A stretch of DNA of 26,873 nucleotides from positions 1 through 26,873 of the forward strand of contig CAJTTG010000015.1 in NCBI GenBank assembly GCA_910579185.1. The letters run 5' to 3'. The notes under the pieces are model-generated. The model did not search any database. It saw only the letters and a list, made by a program, of their open reading frames with translations, and was not told where the DNA came from. The position numbers and the translations under genes are program-made. Each line of letters opens with the position of its first letter. The stretch's first letter is position 1. The DNA comes from an uncultured Muribaculaceae bacterium (GTDB lineage Bacteria > Bacteroidota > Bacteroidia > Bacteroidales > Muribaculaceae). Positions 12,875 through 21,480 of the stretch are shown in pieces.

Positions 12875-15499
12875 ATGATACATTTCAACTACAGGCCGAC
12901 GTCTGTGGCAGCCCGTCCTATACTGTTATTGTCTATTTTTCTGACAATATGCAGCATATCCGCCATTGCGCAGATCAATGTCACCGGAACCGTGATAGAC
13001 CGCGAGACCGACGAGACACTTGCCGGAGCATCGGTGATGATCAGGGATGAAGCCGGCAAGATCCGCAAATTCTCCACATCGAAAGCCAACGGATCATTCA
13101 CCATATCGATAGCCGACATCTCAGGATGCCGGATCGAGGCTACCATGATAGGCTTTGAAAAAAAATCGGTCAGCCTCGACAGCATAGAACTTCCGGCCAG
13201 AATATATCTCAGTCCAGGGAGCATAAAACTAAAGGAAGTGGCCATCAAGGCCGACCGCATTCGAGAGCAGGGCGATACGGTCAGCTACACCGTCGGGGCA
13301 TTCGCCCAAAAACAGGACAGAAGCATTGGCGATGTGCTCAAAAGAATGCCGGGGATCGATGTGGAGCAAAACGGACGCATCAAATATCAGGGCGAGGATA
13401 TCAACCGGTTCTACATAGAGGGCTCCGACCTTCTCGGAGGAAAATACGGGATAGCCACAAACGGCATCAACCACGACGATGTAGGCGCAGTAGAGGTCAT
13501 GGAAAACCATCAGCCGATGCAAGTGCTGTCCGGCATCAGCTTCTCCGACAAAGCAGCCATAAACCTGAAGCTGAAAAACAAGGCGAAAGCCACATGGAGC
13601 ATCCATGGCAGCGCATCGGGAGGCTACTCGGGACAACCGGAAGGAGCGTTATGGAACGGAGAGCTGTTCGCCATGGCCGTCATGCCATCATTCCAGAGCA
13701 TCATGACAATCAAGGGCAACAACACCGGCGCTAATCTCTCGGCACAGACCACCGACTTTTTCGCCAACCGCCGGTCAACCGATCTGAGCCGCTATATCAA
13801 TATCGGACTTCCCGGTACGGCCTCTCTACAGGAGAAACGCACGCTATTCAACAGATCGGCCATGATATCAGGCAACAGCCTGTGGAAAACCGGAAGCGGT
13901 GAATTGAAAGCGCAGATCGACTATGCCTTCAACCGCATCATCTCCCATGCCGCCAACATCACGACCTACATACTCAACGACGGCAACCGTATTATAACGG
14001 AAGAGCGTGACGGACGCGACCGCAACCACGCCCTGTCGGGAAAACTGATCTATGAGTCGAACCGCAAAACCGCATACATAAACAACACCCTGCAAACCAA
14101 TATCGACTGGGACAACGTCAGCCTCCGAATGTCAGGCTCCATCCCGAATCAACAGAGCGCATCACTCCCCGACTATTATCTTGCAAACAGATTCAAGATG
14201 ATAAAACGTTTCAGCGGCAAGCATCTCATCACATTCCAGAGCATCAACGAATGGGAATCCCTGCCGCAGACACTGAGCGTGGGGTCGGATGGTCGCAACC
14301 TGCGCCAACATATCGGCGACCACGCATTCTTCACCCAGGAATCCGCCGCATACGCATTTTCATTCAAGGGGATAACAATCAGCCTTGAAGGAGGGCTCAA
14401 AGGATATCTCCGCAAAATGGACTCCGAAGGCTCCATTGGTCCTGACCGACAGGAGGAAACCCTATCATGGGAAAATGTGGTCAACACGAACTATCTCACC
14501 CTCTATGCCACCCCGAAACTTGAATACTGGATCAAGCGTGTGAGCCTGACACTCAACGCACCGTTGAGCTACGCACGATATTCATTCGACAAAGCCATTG
14601 CCGACCGTCAGGAAATCTACTTTTCCCCATCGCTCAGCATGAACTGGAAACCGAACAACCGCATCCAGCTTGGAATCCGTGGCGGCACAGGACGTAGCCC
14701 GATGCCATTGAACATGATCCACAGCGGCATGCTTATGACGGACTACAGGACATTCAACCAAGGCACCGACGATTTCTATACCACCACATCACAGAACCTC
14801 TCAGCCAACTTATCCTACAAGCATACCCGGATGGGGCTATTCGGAAATGTCATGGCTCTACAGAGCTGGTCGCGGACACCCTACACCATGGTTCAGCAAC
14901 TGGTCGGCGACTATGCCGTCTACTCCTACTCCCCGGCCAAAAGCAACGGACAATCGCTGATGCTCAACGGGAAAATAGGGAAAACGCTTGATTTCATACG
15001 CGGAAGCATGAGCCTTTCCGGCAGATACCAGCACTTCACATCCCATCTGATCTCCGAGAACGAGAATGTGGCCTCCAACCGGAAGATATGGAGCATTGCA
15101 GGAAGTAGCAACGGCACTCCGGCCAGATGGCTCAGCATAGCCTACTCCATCGACCTTTCCGCAAGCCGTCTGGCTATGAACGGCTACCGCAATCCATGGC
15201 TCAGGACATTGCAAAACGAGCTTCAGCTCACCATCATACCCCACAGAAAATGGGAATGGAGCATAATGGGAGAACATTACCACAACGAAATAACCTACAA
15301 TCAATATAAAAACATTCTGATGGTTGACACAAAATTAGTGTTCCGGCTATCCAAGCGCGTAGAAATGAGCGCACTGCTGTCGAACATCCTAAACCACAAG
15401 ACATACAGCTATACAACCTACAACGCCCTCGGATCCTTTGAATCCCAACGCCAGCTCCGCGGACGTGAATTTCTACTAACCATAACTCTACGAAAATGA
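12875..15499 (+). CDS. TonB-receptor-like outer-membrane barrel with N-terminal regulatory-like domain
   Basis: An 874-residue outer-membrane protein. A signal peptide (about 1-32, ending SAIAQ) is followed by a carboxypeptidase-regulatory-like beta domain (about 34-115, INVTGTVIDRETDETLAGAS). A plug-like region (about 130-230) contains VLKRMPGIDVEQNGRIKYQG and FYIEGSDLLGGKYG, and the rest is a long beta-barrel ending EFLLTITLRK. This is the receptor-like type that travels with GLPGLI proteins rather than with SusD, and no SusD gene is nearby. I see no clear TonB box. It may be an exporter, importer or scaffold; the substrate is unknown. The stop overlaps the next gene's start (ATGA), indicating tight coupling to the first GLPGLI gene. 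Confidence 0.88.
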   Translation: MIHFNYRPTSVAARPILLLSIFLTICSISAIAQINVTGTVIDRETDETLAGASVMIRDEAGKIRKFSTSKANGSFTISIADISGCRIEATMIGFEKKSVSLDSIELPARIYLSPGSIKLKEVAIKADRIREQGDTVSYTVGAFAQKQDRSIGDVLKRMPGIDVEQNGRIKYQGEDINRFYIEGSDLLGGKYGIATNGINHDDVGAVEVMENHQPMQVLSGISFSDKAAINLKLKNKAKATWSIHGSASGGYSGQPEGALWNGELFAMAVMPSFQSIMTIKGNNTGANLSAQTTDFFANRRSTDLSRYINIGLPGTASLQEKRTLFNRSAMISGNSLWKTGSGELKAQIDYAFNRIISHAANITTYILNDGNRIITEERDGRDRNHALSGKLIYESNRKTAYINNTLQTNIDWDNVSLRMSGSIPNQQSASLPDYYLANRFKMIKRFSGKHLITFQSINEWESLPQTLSVGSDGRNLRQHIGDHAFFTQESAAYAFSFKGITISLEGGLKGYLRKMDSEGSIGPDRQEETLSWENVVNTNYLTLYATPKLEYWIKRVSLTLNAPLSYARYSFDKAIADRQEIYFSPSLSMNWKPNNRIQLGIRGGTGRSPMPLNMIHSGMLMTDYRTFNQGTDDFYTTTSQNLSANLSYKHTRMGLFGNVMALQSWSRTPYTMVQQLVGDYAVYSYSPAKSNGQSLMLNGKIGKTLDFIRGSMSLSGRYQHFTSHLISENENVASNRKIWSIAGSSNGTPARWLSIAYSIDLSASRLAMNGYRNPWLRTLQNELQLTIIPHRKWEWSIMGEHYHNEITYNQYKNILMVDTKLVFRLSKRVEMSALLSNILNHKTYSYTTYNALGSFESQRQLRGREFLLTITLRK

Positions 15500-16299
15500 G
15501 ACAGACCATTTTACTGCTATTCGCATTACTCGCATCGCTCCCCTCGGCGGCACAAGAAAAAGCGGATATCGAGGTGAGCTACACCTACAGCTATCTCCAC
15601 CGCTCGGGGAAAGAACGAAACAAAACGATGATACTTCTGGCCAATGCCATAACCTCAAAATTCTATAATCCCGAGACCGAATATGTGGACTCGCTGGAAA
15701 ACACTCCCGAGGGCAAGGAGATCTACGACCGGATGAAGTTGGCCGCATACACATCGGGGAGCATGAAAAATGTGCCGTCGCGCAGCCTGCCGATGTATAT
15801 CTACAAATTCAAAGAGAAAGGGGAAACCGAGATCTACGACGGCAATGCGACCATGATGTTCACATTCAAAGAGCCCTACGAAGCACAAAACTGGGAGATC
15901 GGGGATTCGACACAAACCATAGCCGGATATGAGTGCATACAGGCCACCTGCGAATACCATGGACGGCAATGGACCGCATGGTTCGCTCCTGAGATCCCTG
16001 TCCAGGATGGCCCATGGAAACTGAGCGGACTGCCGGGACTGATACTTCTCGCAGAAGAGAATACAGGCCAGCACAGTTTCCTGGCAACAGGTCTAAGGAC
16101 GACAGACCGCACGATCAATCCCGTTCTCGGCAAACACAACTACGAAAAGGCATCACGGATGGAGATGCTCAAGGCATTACGCAAATTCGAGGACAATCCC
16201 GAGGCCGGACTCTCCGCCGCGCTCGGAGTGACAATAAAAGTCCGTGGAGGACTGAAATTCGACGGGACAGTCGATTTTCTTGAGACAGACTACAGATAA
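15496..16299 (+). CDS. GLPGLI-family secreted protein (copy 1)
   Basis: A 267-residue exported protein with a signal peptide (about 1-19, SLPSAAQ). The family hallmark GLPGLI is at residues 178-183, within DGPWKLSGLPGLIL. Before it is a conserved block with EIGDSTQTIAGYECIQATCE and a WTAWFAPEIPVQDGPW segment. The family is mostly restricted to Bacteroidetes, is predicted periplasmic or outer-membrane associated, and has no known biochemical role. It commonly lies next to receptor-like barrels, as here: its ATG overlaps the barrel gene's stop by four bases. A second family member follows 24 bases later. A scaffold or chaperone role for the barrel is speculation. Confidence 0.92.
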   Translation: MRQTILLLFALLASLPSAAQEKADIEVSYTYSYLHRSGKERNKTMILLANAITSKFYNPETEYVDSLENTPEGKEIYDRMKLAAYTSGSMKNVPSRSLPMYIYKFKEKGETEIYDGNATMMFTFKEPYEAQNWEIGDSTQTIAGYECIQATCEYHGRQWTAWFAPEIPVQDGPWKLSGLPGLILLAEENTGQHSFLATGLRTTDRTINPVLGKHNYEKASRMEMLKALRKFEDNPEAGLSAALGVTIKVRGGLKFDGTVDFLETDYR

Positions 16300-16323
16300 T
16301 GATAACCAACACCATGAACTGAT

Positions 16324-17190
16324 ATGATACGGAAAATAATAACAACAGGGCTGTTTGCGGCTGCATTGACAATGACAGCACGGGACAACGGCAACACCAT
16401 CCGTGTAGCCTACGATTGCACGAGCCGGACATTGGCGACCAACCGCGACTTTGACAAGAACAGGATGATTCTTGCAGCAACACCGGAACAATCCATCTAC
16501 TTTAACGAGACAAGCCTCTACTGCGACTCAATGACCTCCACCCCGGAAGGGAAGAAACATCTTAGTGAGATACAGCTGGCGGCATGGGTCACCCAGACAC
16601 CCGACGGAGGCATGATGATAGACACGACCCGAGGCAATGCACCAAAGAAGAGCGTCCACACATACGTCACGAAAAAGACAGCCACAGGCAAAATGACCGT
16701 TTACGGGAAATGGGGCGATGAAGATGGGAAATACAACGAACCCCTCAACGGCATAGAATGGGAGATCGCGGAGGATTCAATCAGCAATATCCTCGGCTAT
16801 GAATGCGTGATGGCAACCGCCGACTATCACGGACGACACTGGAAGGTATGGTTCACGCCCGAGATACCGCTGTCCGACGGACCGTGGAAGCTACACGGGC
16901 TGCCCGGATTGATACTTTCAGCCGAAAGCGACGGAGATTTCCGATTCGAAGCGACGAGAATAGAGAGCTCCGGCAAAAATATTCCCACGGTCTATAAGCA
17001 GGATAACTACTCGACCGTTGACCGCCGGAAAGCTCTGGCAAATGAAGAATATTCCATTCAGAACCGAGAGGCGATGCTCAACGCAAAATATGGCGTCAAG
17101 CTCACAATCAGCAACATTGACAGCAATGGCAACCCCACAAAGAAAAAAGACTATGACCGGCAGCGATTTTGCATAGAGACAGATTTCTGA
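16324..17190 (+). CDS. GLPGLI-family secreted protein (copy 2)
   Basis: A 288-residue paralogue of the preceding protein with a signal peptide (about 1-20, TMTA). The same landmarks occur in the same order: NILGYECVMATADYHGRHW, KVWFTPEIPLSDGPW, then GLPGLI at residues 192-197. The C-terminal third differs from copy 1. Two adjacent copies with shared core and different ends suggest tandem duplication followed by specialisation, perhaps acting as a pair with the barrel. It is the last gene of the BlaI-controlled unit: a C9 run and a terminator hairpin follow within 80 bases. Function unknown. Confidence 0.9.
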   Translation: MIRKIITTGLFAAALTMTARDNGNTIRVAYDCTSRTLATNRDFDKNRMILAATPEQSIYFNETSLYCDSMTSTPEGKKHLSEIQLAAWVTQTPDGGMMIDTTRGNAPKKSVHTYVTKKTATGKMTVYGKWGDEDGKYNEPLNGIEWEIAEDSISNILGYECVMATADYHGRHWKVWFTPEIPLSDGPWKLHGLPGLILSAESDGDFRFEATRIESSGKNIPTVYKQDNYSTVDRRKALANEEYSIQNREAMLNAKYGVKLTISNIDSNGNPTKKKDYDRQRFCIETDF

Positions 17191-17219
17191 CACTTTCAGT
17201 ATCAAAAAGACATAAATTA

Positions 17220-17228
17220 CCCCCCCCC
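17220..17228 (+). repeat. Homopolymer run of nine C
   Basis: Nine consecutive C on the coding strand, 30 bases after the GLPGLI copy 2 stop and just before the terminator. Such runs are slippage-prone. It lies outside coding sequence, so any effect would be on transcript ends or spacing. Confidence 0.9.
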
Positions 17229-17231
17229 AAT

Positions 17232-17276
17232 CAAAATGCAACAAAATGATGAATTTTCGTTGCATTTTGTTTTTTA
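17232..17276 (+). terminator. Strong terminator after the GLPGLI unit
   Basis: CAAAATGCAAC (17232-17242) pairs perfectly with GTTGCATTTTG (17259-17269). The helix extends inward by AAAAT/ATTTT with one bulge, and a run of T follows (17270-17275). This ends the unit starting at the BlaI-type repressor. The T-rich stem is also palindromic enough to act on the opposite strand. Confidence 0.85.
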
Positions 17277-17292
17277 TAGTCATAAATTATCA

Positions 17293-17300
17293 TATCTTTG
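17293..17300 (+). promoter_or_regulatory. Promoter -7 element of the large lipoprotein gene
   Basis: TATCTTTG matches TAnnTTTG. The -33 region falls in the T-run of the preceding terminator (TTTT about 19 bases upstream). Transcription would start near 17307, making the ATG at 17339 the natural start and excluding the upstream in-frame ATG at 17246. Confidence 0.6.
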
Positions 17301-17338
17301 CAAAATCTTTAATAATCATTAATCACATCCACACAATC

Positions 17339-19507
17339 ATGTTTAAATTTAATTCACGCATTGCAGGCATCATGTCCATGATAGGGTGTCTTGCGATGTT
17401 GTTCACGTCATGCAGCGACGATGACACGACGCTGACTCCGACCCAGGAGCCGCCGACATTCAGCGTTGCGATCAACAAGATTGAACGAACGTCGGTTGAC
17501 TTCACGGTATTCTCATCGAAAGCAGCCGACTATGCCTATCTCATGGCTGAAAAAGGCACCAAAGAGATCACAACGGCAGAAGAAGTGTTCGAACAAGGCC
17601 ACAGCTCCATGCTTGAGAAGGGAGTAGCCAAAATCAAATCAGATGATGTTGAAGGCAGCAAAGACTATGTTCTTTATGTCGCAACACGCAAAATCAATCC
17701 ATACGTCTACAGCCAGGTTGAAGAATTTGACCTCAGCACAGAAATTCCCTACACCAAGCTACTGACCATGAACAAAATCGGCAAGACCGACTTTGCATAT
17801 CATGTTGAAGTACCGGAAAACGCCACCAATGTGAAGCACCTCGTGGTCCGCAAAAACGACTATGAAGGCGTCAAGTCGATTCTCGGCGGTCTGACCGAAG
17901 TAACCGAAGAGATCTACCTCAAGGTGTTCGGTCTGCTGATCAATGAATCCAATGACTTTACCTTTGACAAATATGGCAAAAACGCATCCGGAACCGGCTA
18001 TGACATCCATATCCATTCCGACAACACCTTCCTGGCTATGGCCGGCGTTGTTGGCGATGACGGCAACATTGATCCCAACCAGTTTGAATGTATCGAATTC
18101 ACCACACATAAATCAGAAGTTTCTCCCTATGATGTCGACGTGGCCATCGAGACCACCTCGACAACAGCCACCATCACCATGACTCCTGATCCGGAGATCG
18201 TCAGCTACCGAGTGCTGATGGATGCCAAGAGCGAATACGACTACTGGCGCCGTGAAGGTGAAGAGCAGATCCGCTACGTCATCATAGGCCACTGGGATGA
18301 CCAGACCAACTCCCCCAAACGCGAATACACCGGCACACAGCAGATGAAAGGTGGCGGTCTCATACCTAACAGCCAGTACATTGTAGGTATCGTAGCCTTT
18401 GATGCAGAGGGACGTGAGCACTACAAAGAGATAGAATTCGTGACAGGCGAACCCACCGGCCCGGCTCCTACCCTCACCGTCACAGAGACCACACCGGCCA
18501 CAACAACAATGTGGAACTCCAAAGCCTACAACGTGAAGGCCACCAACGCAGTGGAGGTACGCTACGGCTACTGGACAAAAGCACAGGTTGACAATGTGCT
18601 CAACAGCGGAGCCTCAATGGAGACCATTATCCAAAGTAATGGTAATCTGGTATCTGATCAGCAGCTCGCGGCCATTCTGTCGGACGAAGGCCTGACATTC
18701 GAGACCAACGACCTGCAACCGGAAACAGAATATCTGTTCGGTATCTATGCACGCACTGACGAATATGTAACGGCTGTTGAATACCGCGTCTTCACCACAG
18801 AAGAGATGCCACAGGTTGGCGGCGAAGTCAGAAAGAACATGCCCGGCAACTATATCGCCAGCACGACAGACGAAAATGGCAATACCGTAACCTTCCCCGT
18901 CACTATCACAACCGGCGTGAACGACGCCACAACCGCCGAGTACAAATCACTCAACCGTCTCGTGGCTCTCGGCTTCGGCCCATCGGACAAATATCCCTAC
19001 ACCGGACCTGAGAGCATCACAACTGGCGATGCCAACACAGCATACGGCCCGAAATGGTTCATCGAGTTCACAGAGGACGGCATCCAAGTACCGGAATGCA
19101 ACAAGGCATGGTCAATGGGTACAATTGACGGCAATGCGACCTACATGCTTGGCTACGGAGTCCGCATAGCAGGCACACGTCCTATCGAGATGGCCATGGA
19201 TCAGAGCTTTGCCGTTGAAGTATCTGAAGATGGCAACACAATCACCGTCAAAGGTAACTTCCAGCAGGTAGGCGCAGGCTATTACGCATATCCGGCAATG
19301 TACTATTCTTCAGGCAGCGGCTGGTTTGCAACCAACACTTATCTGTTCAGATGCTATTCTGATCTGGTGCTGACGCGTCAGACAACGAAGAGCATAGCCA
19401 GCCGAGTGCGCAGCTCAATCAAGATGCCGCAGATAACCACTGTCAAAGTAGGCAGCCTGAAAGCCGAGAAAGCCCGTCGCTCGGAGATCGGAACCAAAAT
19501 CAAATAA
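17339..19507 (+). CDS. Large surface-type lipoprotein, function unknown
   Basis: A 722-residue lipoprotein from the ATG at 17339. The signal peptide ends with lipobox FTSC (Cys25) followed by SDDD, a pattern associated with surface display in Bacteroidetes. The body appears to be a series of beta-sandwich (fibronectin-III-like) modules, with recurring edges such as TSVDFTVFSSKAADYAYLMA, TSTTATITMTPDPEIVSYRV and NDLQPETEYLFGIYAR. A distinct C-terminal domain of about 200 residues begins near MPGNYIASTTDENGN and is rich in Gly, Tyr and Thr. I recognise no catalytic motif. It has its own promoter and probably shares its transcript with the protease 36 bases downstream. An earlier in-frame ATG at 17246 lies in the terminator and is rejected. 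It could be an adhesin, a glycan-binding protein, or a partner of the protease. Confidence 0.82.
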   Translation: MFKFNSRIAGIMSMIGCLAMLFTSCSDDDTTLTPTQEPPTFSVAINKIERTSVDFTVFSSKAADYAYLMAEKGTKEITTAEEVFEQGHSSMLEKGVAKIKSDDVEGSKDYVLYVATRKINPYVYSQVEEFDLSTEIPYTKLLTMNKIGKTDFAYHVEVPENATNVKHLVVRKNDYEGVKSILGGLTEVTEEIYLKVFGLLINESNDFTFDKYGKNASGTGYDIHIHSDNTFLAMAGVVGDDGNIDPNQFECIEFTTHKSEVSPYDVDVAIETTSTTATITMTPDPEIVSYRVLMDAKSEYDYWRREGEEQIRYVIIGHWDDQTNSPKREYTGTQQMKGGGLIPNSQYIVGIVAFDAEGREHYKEIEFVTGEPTGPAPTLTVTETTPATTTMWNSKAYNVKATNAVEVRYGYWTKAQVDNVLNSGASMETIIQSNGNLVSDQQLAAILSDEGLTFETNDLQPETEYLFGIYARTDEYVTAVEYRVFTTEEMPQVGGEVRKNMPGNYIASTTDENGNTVTFPVTITTGVNDATTAEYKSLNRLVALGFGPSDKYPYTGPESITTGDANTAYGPKWFIEFTEDGIQVPECNKAWSMGTIDGNATYMLGYGVRIAGTRPIEMAMDQSFAVEVSEDGNTITVKGNFQQVGAGYYAYPAMYYSSGSGWFATNTYLFRCYSDLVLTRQTTKSIASRVRSSIKMPQITTVKVGSLKAEKARRSEIGTKIK

Positions 19508-19543
19508 CGGACAGATTCAAACAACCCAAAAAGAAACAGAATT

Positions 19544-21334
19544 ATGCACAAGATACTCAAATCACTGCTCGGACTGGCGTGTGCCTGCCTTCTGGCCACC
19601 GCCGCCCCGTCGTGCAGCGACGATGACACTAAATTGCCGGGTCACGGAATAGAAAACAGCCAATGGGCTGACATCAACGATGTCGACATCAATGGCCAGA
19701 CCCTGATCTATGAATTTGACGCACCGGGACGCTGGACGGCGACAAGCAGCGACGAATGGTGCCAGCTGCTCACCGAGAGCGGCATTGCCGGAAAATCTTC
19801 ACTCCGAATGAAAGTTGCCCCCAATGAGAGCGATTATGGCCGTTCGGCCACTGTCAACGTTCAGGTTGAGGGATATTCCGAACCATGCGTACTGACTATC
19901 CGTCAGGGAGATGGCTACCTCGAAAAAGGCGACGGCAAATATCGCGATGTCAACAACTGGATCTACGATCTTATGTCGGCCAACTACCTGTGGAATGAAA
20001 ATATCCCCGAACTGACCCTCGACTATAGCCTCGACTATCAGAAATTCCTGTCGATGATCCTGACCGGAGTCAGCGGATATGATGACGTGAACCACGATGA
20101 CGGCTACTGGCTCAACGGCGAACGCCTCGCCTACTACTCGTATATCGAGAGCTCGGCACCGGTATCCCGTTCGGCAGGTGACCGCTACACCGATTCCGGC
20201 ATGTCGATCATCCCGACGATCCTCGGCCCGAACGACGACGATCCATGCGGATTTGCCGTAAGATGGGTAACCCCCGGATCTCCGGCCGCAGAAGCCGGCG
20301 TGAAACGTGGCGACTTCATCACCACAGTCAACAAGATCACCGTAACGCAGAACAACTACCAGTCGCTCGGCAACTCAGTGATCAACGGCAATGTCACCAT
20401 TGACCTTAACGATGTTGAGTTCGTGGATGGTTCCGCGCAGATCACCAAGCGCGTTGAATCAGTCCTCGTGGGCAAAAACAGCTACACCGATCCCTCGATC
20501 TACAAGGCCACCGTTGTCAGCACCAGCAATGGCAAGAAAATTGGCTACCTCATGTATTTCGGTTTCCACATGAACTATGACAACCAGCTCAACGAGATCT
20601 TCGGCCAGTTCAAGGCAGAAGGCATCGACGAACTTGTGATCGACCTGCGTTTCAACCCCGGTGGCCACGTGCTGTCGAGCACCGTTCTTGGCACACTCGT
20701 AGCCGGACAGGCACACAAGGGAGACGTTTATGTCCGCACCACATACAACGCAAGCCGTACAGCAGCCGGCCAGACCGGTGTTTACAAGATCGGCGAGGGA
20801 GCCAACCCGGAATCGGGCAATGATTACGCACCTATCGTGACAGCTCTCAGCAACTCAGTGGGTCTGAACCGCGTGTTTATCATCGGCTCCGCCAACACAG
20901 CTTCAGCGAGCGAATTGCTGATCAACGGTCTGCGCGGTCTTGACATCACCGTCAACCTGATCGGAACACAGACCCAGGGCAAGAACGTCGGCATGGAAGG
21001 CTGGCAGAAGAAATTCGGCAGCTACAACTTCATCTTCTATCCCATCACCTTCTTCTGCGAGAACGGCAAGGGCTTCAAGGATTACGGCGACGGCTTCACC
21101 CCGGATCTCTATGTCGATGACTCGACCACATACCCGGGCGATTTCGGAACAATGGCCGACCTCCTGTCGAACGCAGCCCTGACATGGGCAGCCACCGGCC
21201 AGAAGCCGAACATGAACTCGACAACATCGAGAAGCAGCAACGGCAATATCAAGGTTCTCAAACAGACCAAAGAGATGAAGGCTCAGCTCGAACGCCGCAA
21301 GGGTGGTTCGCTGACCCAGCCACGCGAGATCTGA
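19544..21334 (+). CDS. BACON-domain S41 protease lipoprotein (copy 2)
   Basis: A 596-residue paralogue of the protein at 8962-10749. It has a lipobox with Cys24 followed by SDDD, then a BACON-like domain (about 40-128, TSSDEWCQLLTESG). A helical S41 region (NNWIYDLMSANYLWNE), a PDZ domain (GSPAAEAGVKRGDFITTVNK) and the protease core with DLRFNPGGH, NTASASE (Ser454) and GKNVGME (Lys480) follow. The Ser-Lys spacing is identical to copy 1, so both are probably active. The best-conserved stretch, LLINGLRGLDITVNLIG, is nearly identical in the two. The C-terminus differs and is basic. It probably shares a transcript with the large lipoprotein upstream, and a strong terminator follows. Confidence 0.9.
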   Translation: MHKILKSLLGLACACLLATAAPSCSDDDTKLPGHGIENSQWADINDVDINGQTLIYEFDAPGRWTATSSDEWCQLLTESGIAGKSSLRMKVAPNESDYGRSATVNVQVEGYSEPCVLTIRQGDGYLEKGDGKYRDVNNWIYDLMSANYLWNENIPELTLDYSLDYQKFLSMILTGVSGYDDVNHDDGYWLNGERLAYYSYIESSAPVSRSAGDRYTDSGMSIIPTILGPNDDDPCGFAVRWVTPGSPAAEAGVKRGDFITTVNKITVTQNNYQSLGNSVINGNVTIDLNDVEFVDGSAQITKRVESVLVGKNSYTDPSIYKATVVSTSNGKKIGYLMYFGFHMNYDNQLNEIFGQFKAEGIDELVIDLRFNPGGHVLSSTVLGTLVAGQAHKGDVYVRTTYNASRTAAGQTGVYKIGEGANPESGNDYAPIVTALSNSVGLNRVFIIGSANTASASELLINGLRGLDITVNLIGTQTQGKNVGMEGWQKKFGSYNFIFYPITFFCENGKGFKDYGDGFTPDLYVDDSTTYPGDFGTMADLLSNAALTWAATGQKPNMNSTTSRSSNGNIKVLKQTKEMKAQLERRKGGSLTQPREI

Positions 21335-21362
21335 TCCAGAAGATTTCCAACCCAAGATAGCG

Positions 21363-21398
21363 ACACACCGGCTCATAAAAGCCGGTGTGTTTCTTTTT
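21363..21398 (+). terminator. Strong terminator after protease copy 2
   Basis: ACACACCGGCT (21363-21373) pairs perfectly with AGCCGGTGTGT (21380-21390) around a six-base loop, followed by TTCTTTTTG. It ends the lipoprotein-protease unit. Confidence 0.92.
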
Positions 21399-21457
21399 GT
21401 TTATGCACAATCGAGAATCAAAAGCGCAGAAAAGCACAAATCACCGCTGTGAAGTGT

Positions 21458-21465
21458 TATCTTTG
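21458..21465 (+). promoter_or_regulatory. Promoter -7 element of the helicase gene
   Basis: TATCTTTG matches TAnnTTTG; no clear TTTG lies 19-21 bases upstream. It ends 15 bases before the ATG at 21481 and rules out the long in-frame extension from 21385, which would start inside the preceding terminator. Confidence 0.55.
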
Positions 21466-21480
21466 CAGACGAAAAACAAA

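Noticed and set aside
12875..15499. A SusC-type glycan importer and polysaccharide-utilisation locus
   Set aside because: No SusD-like lipoprotein, glycoside hydrolase or sugar-sensing regulator is adjacent. The GLPGLI partners indicate the other receptor-like class.
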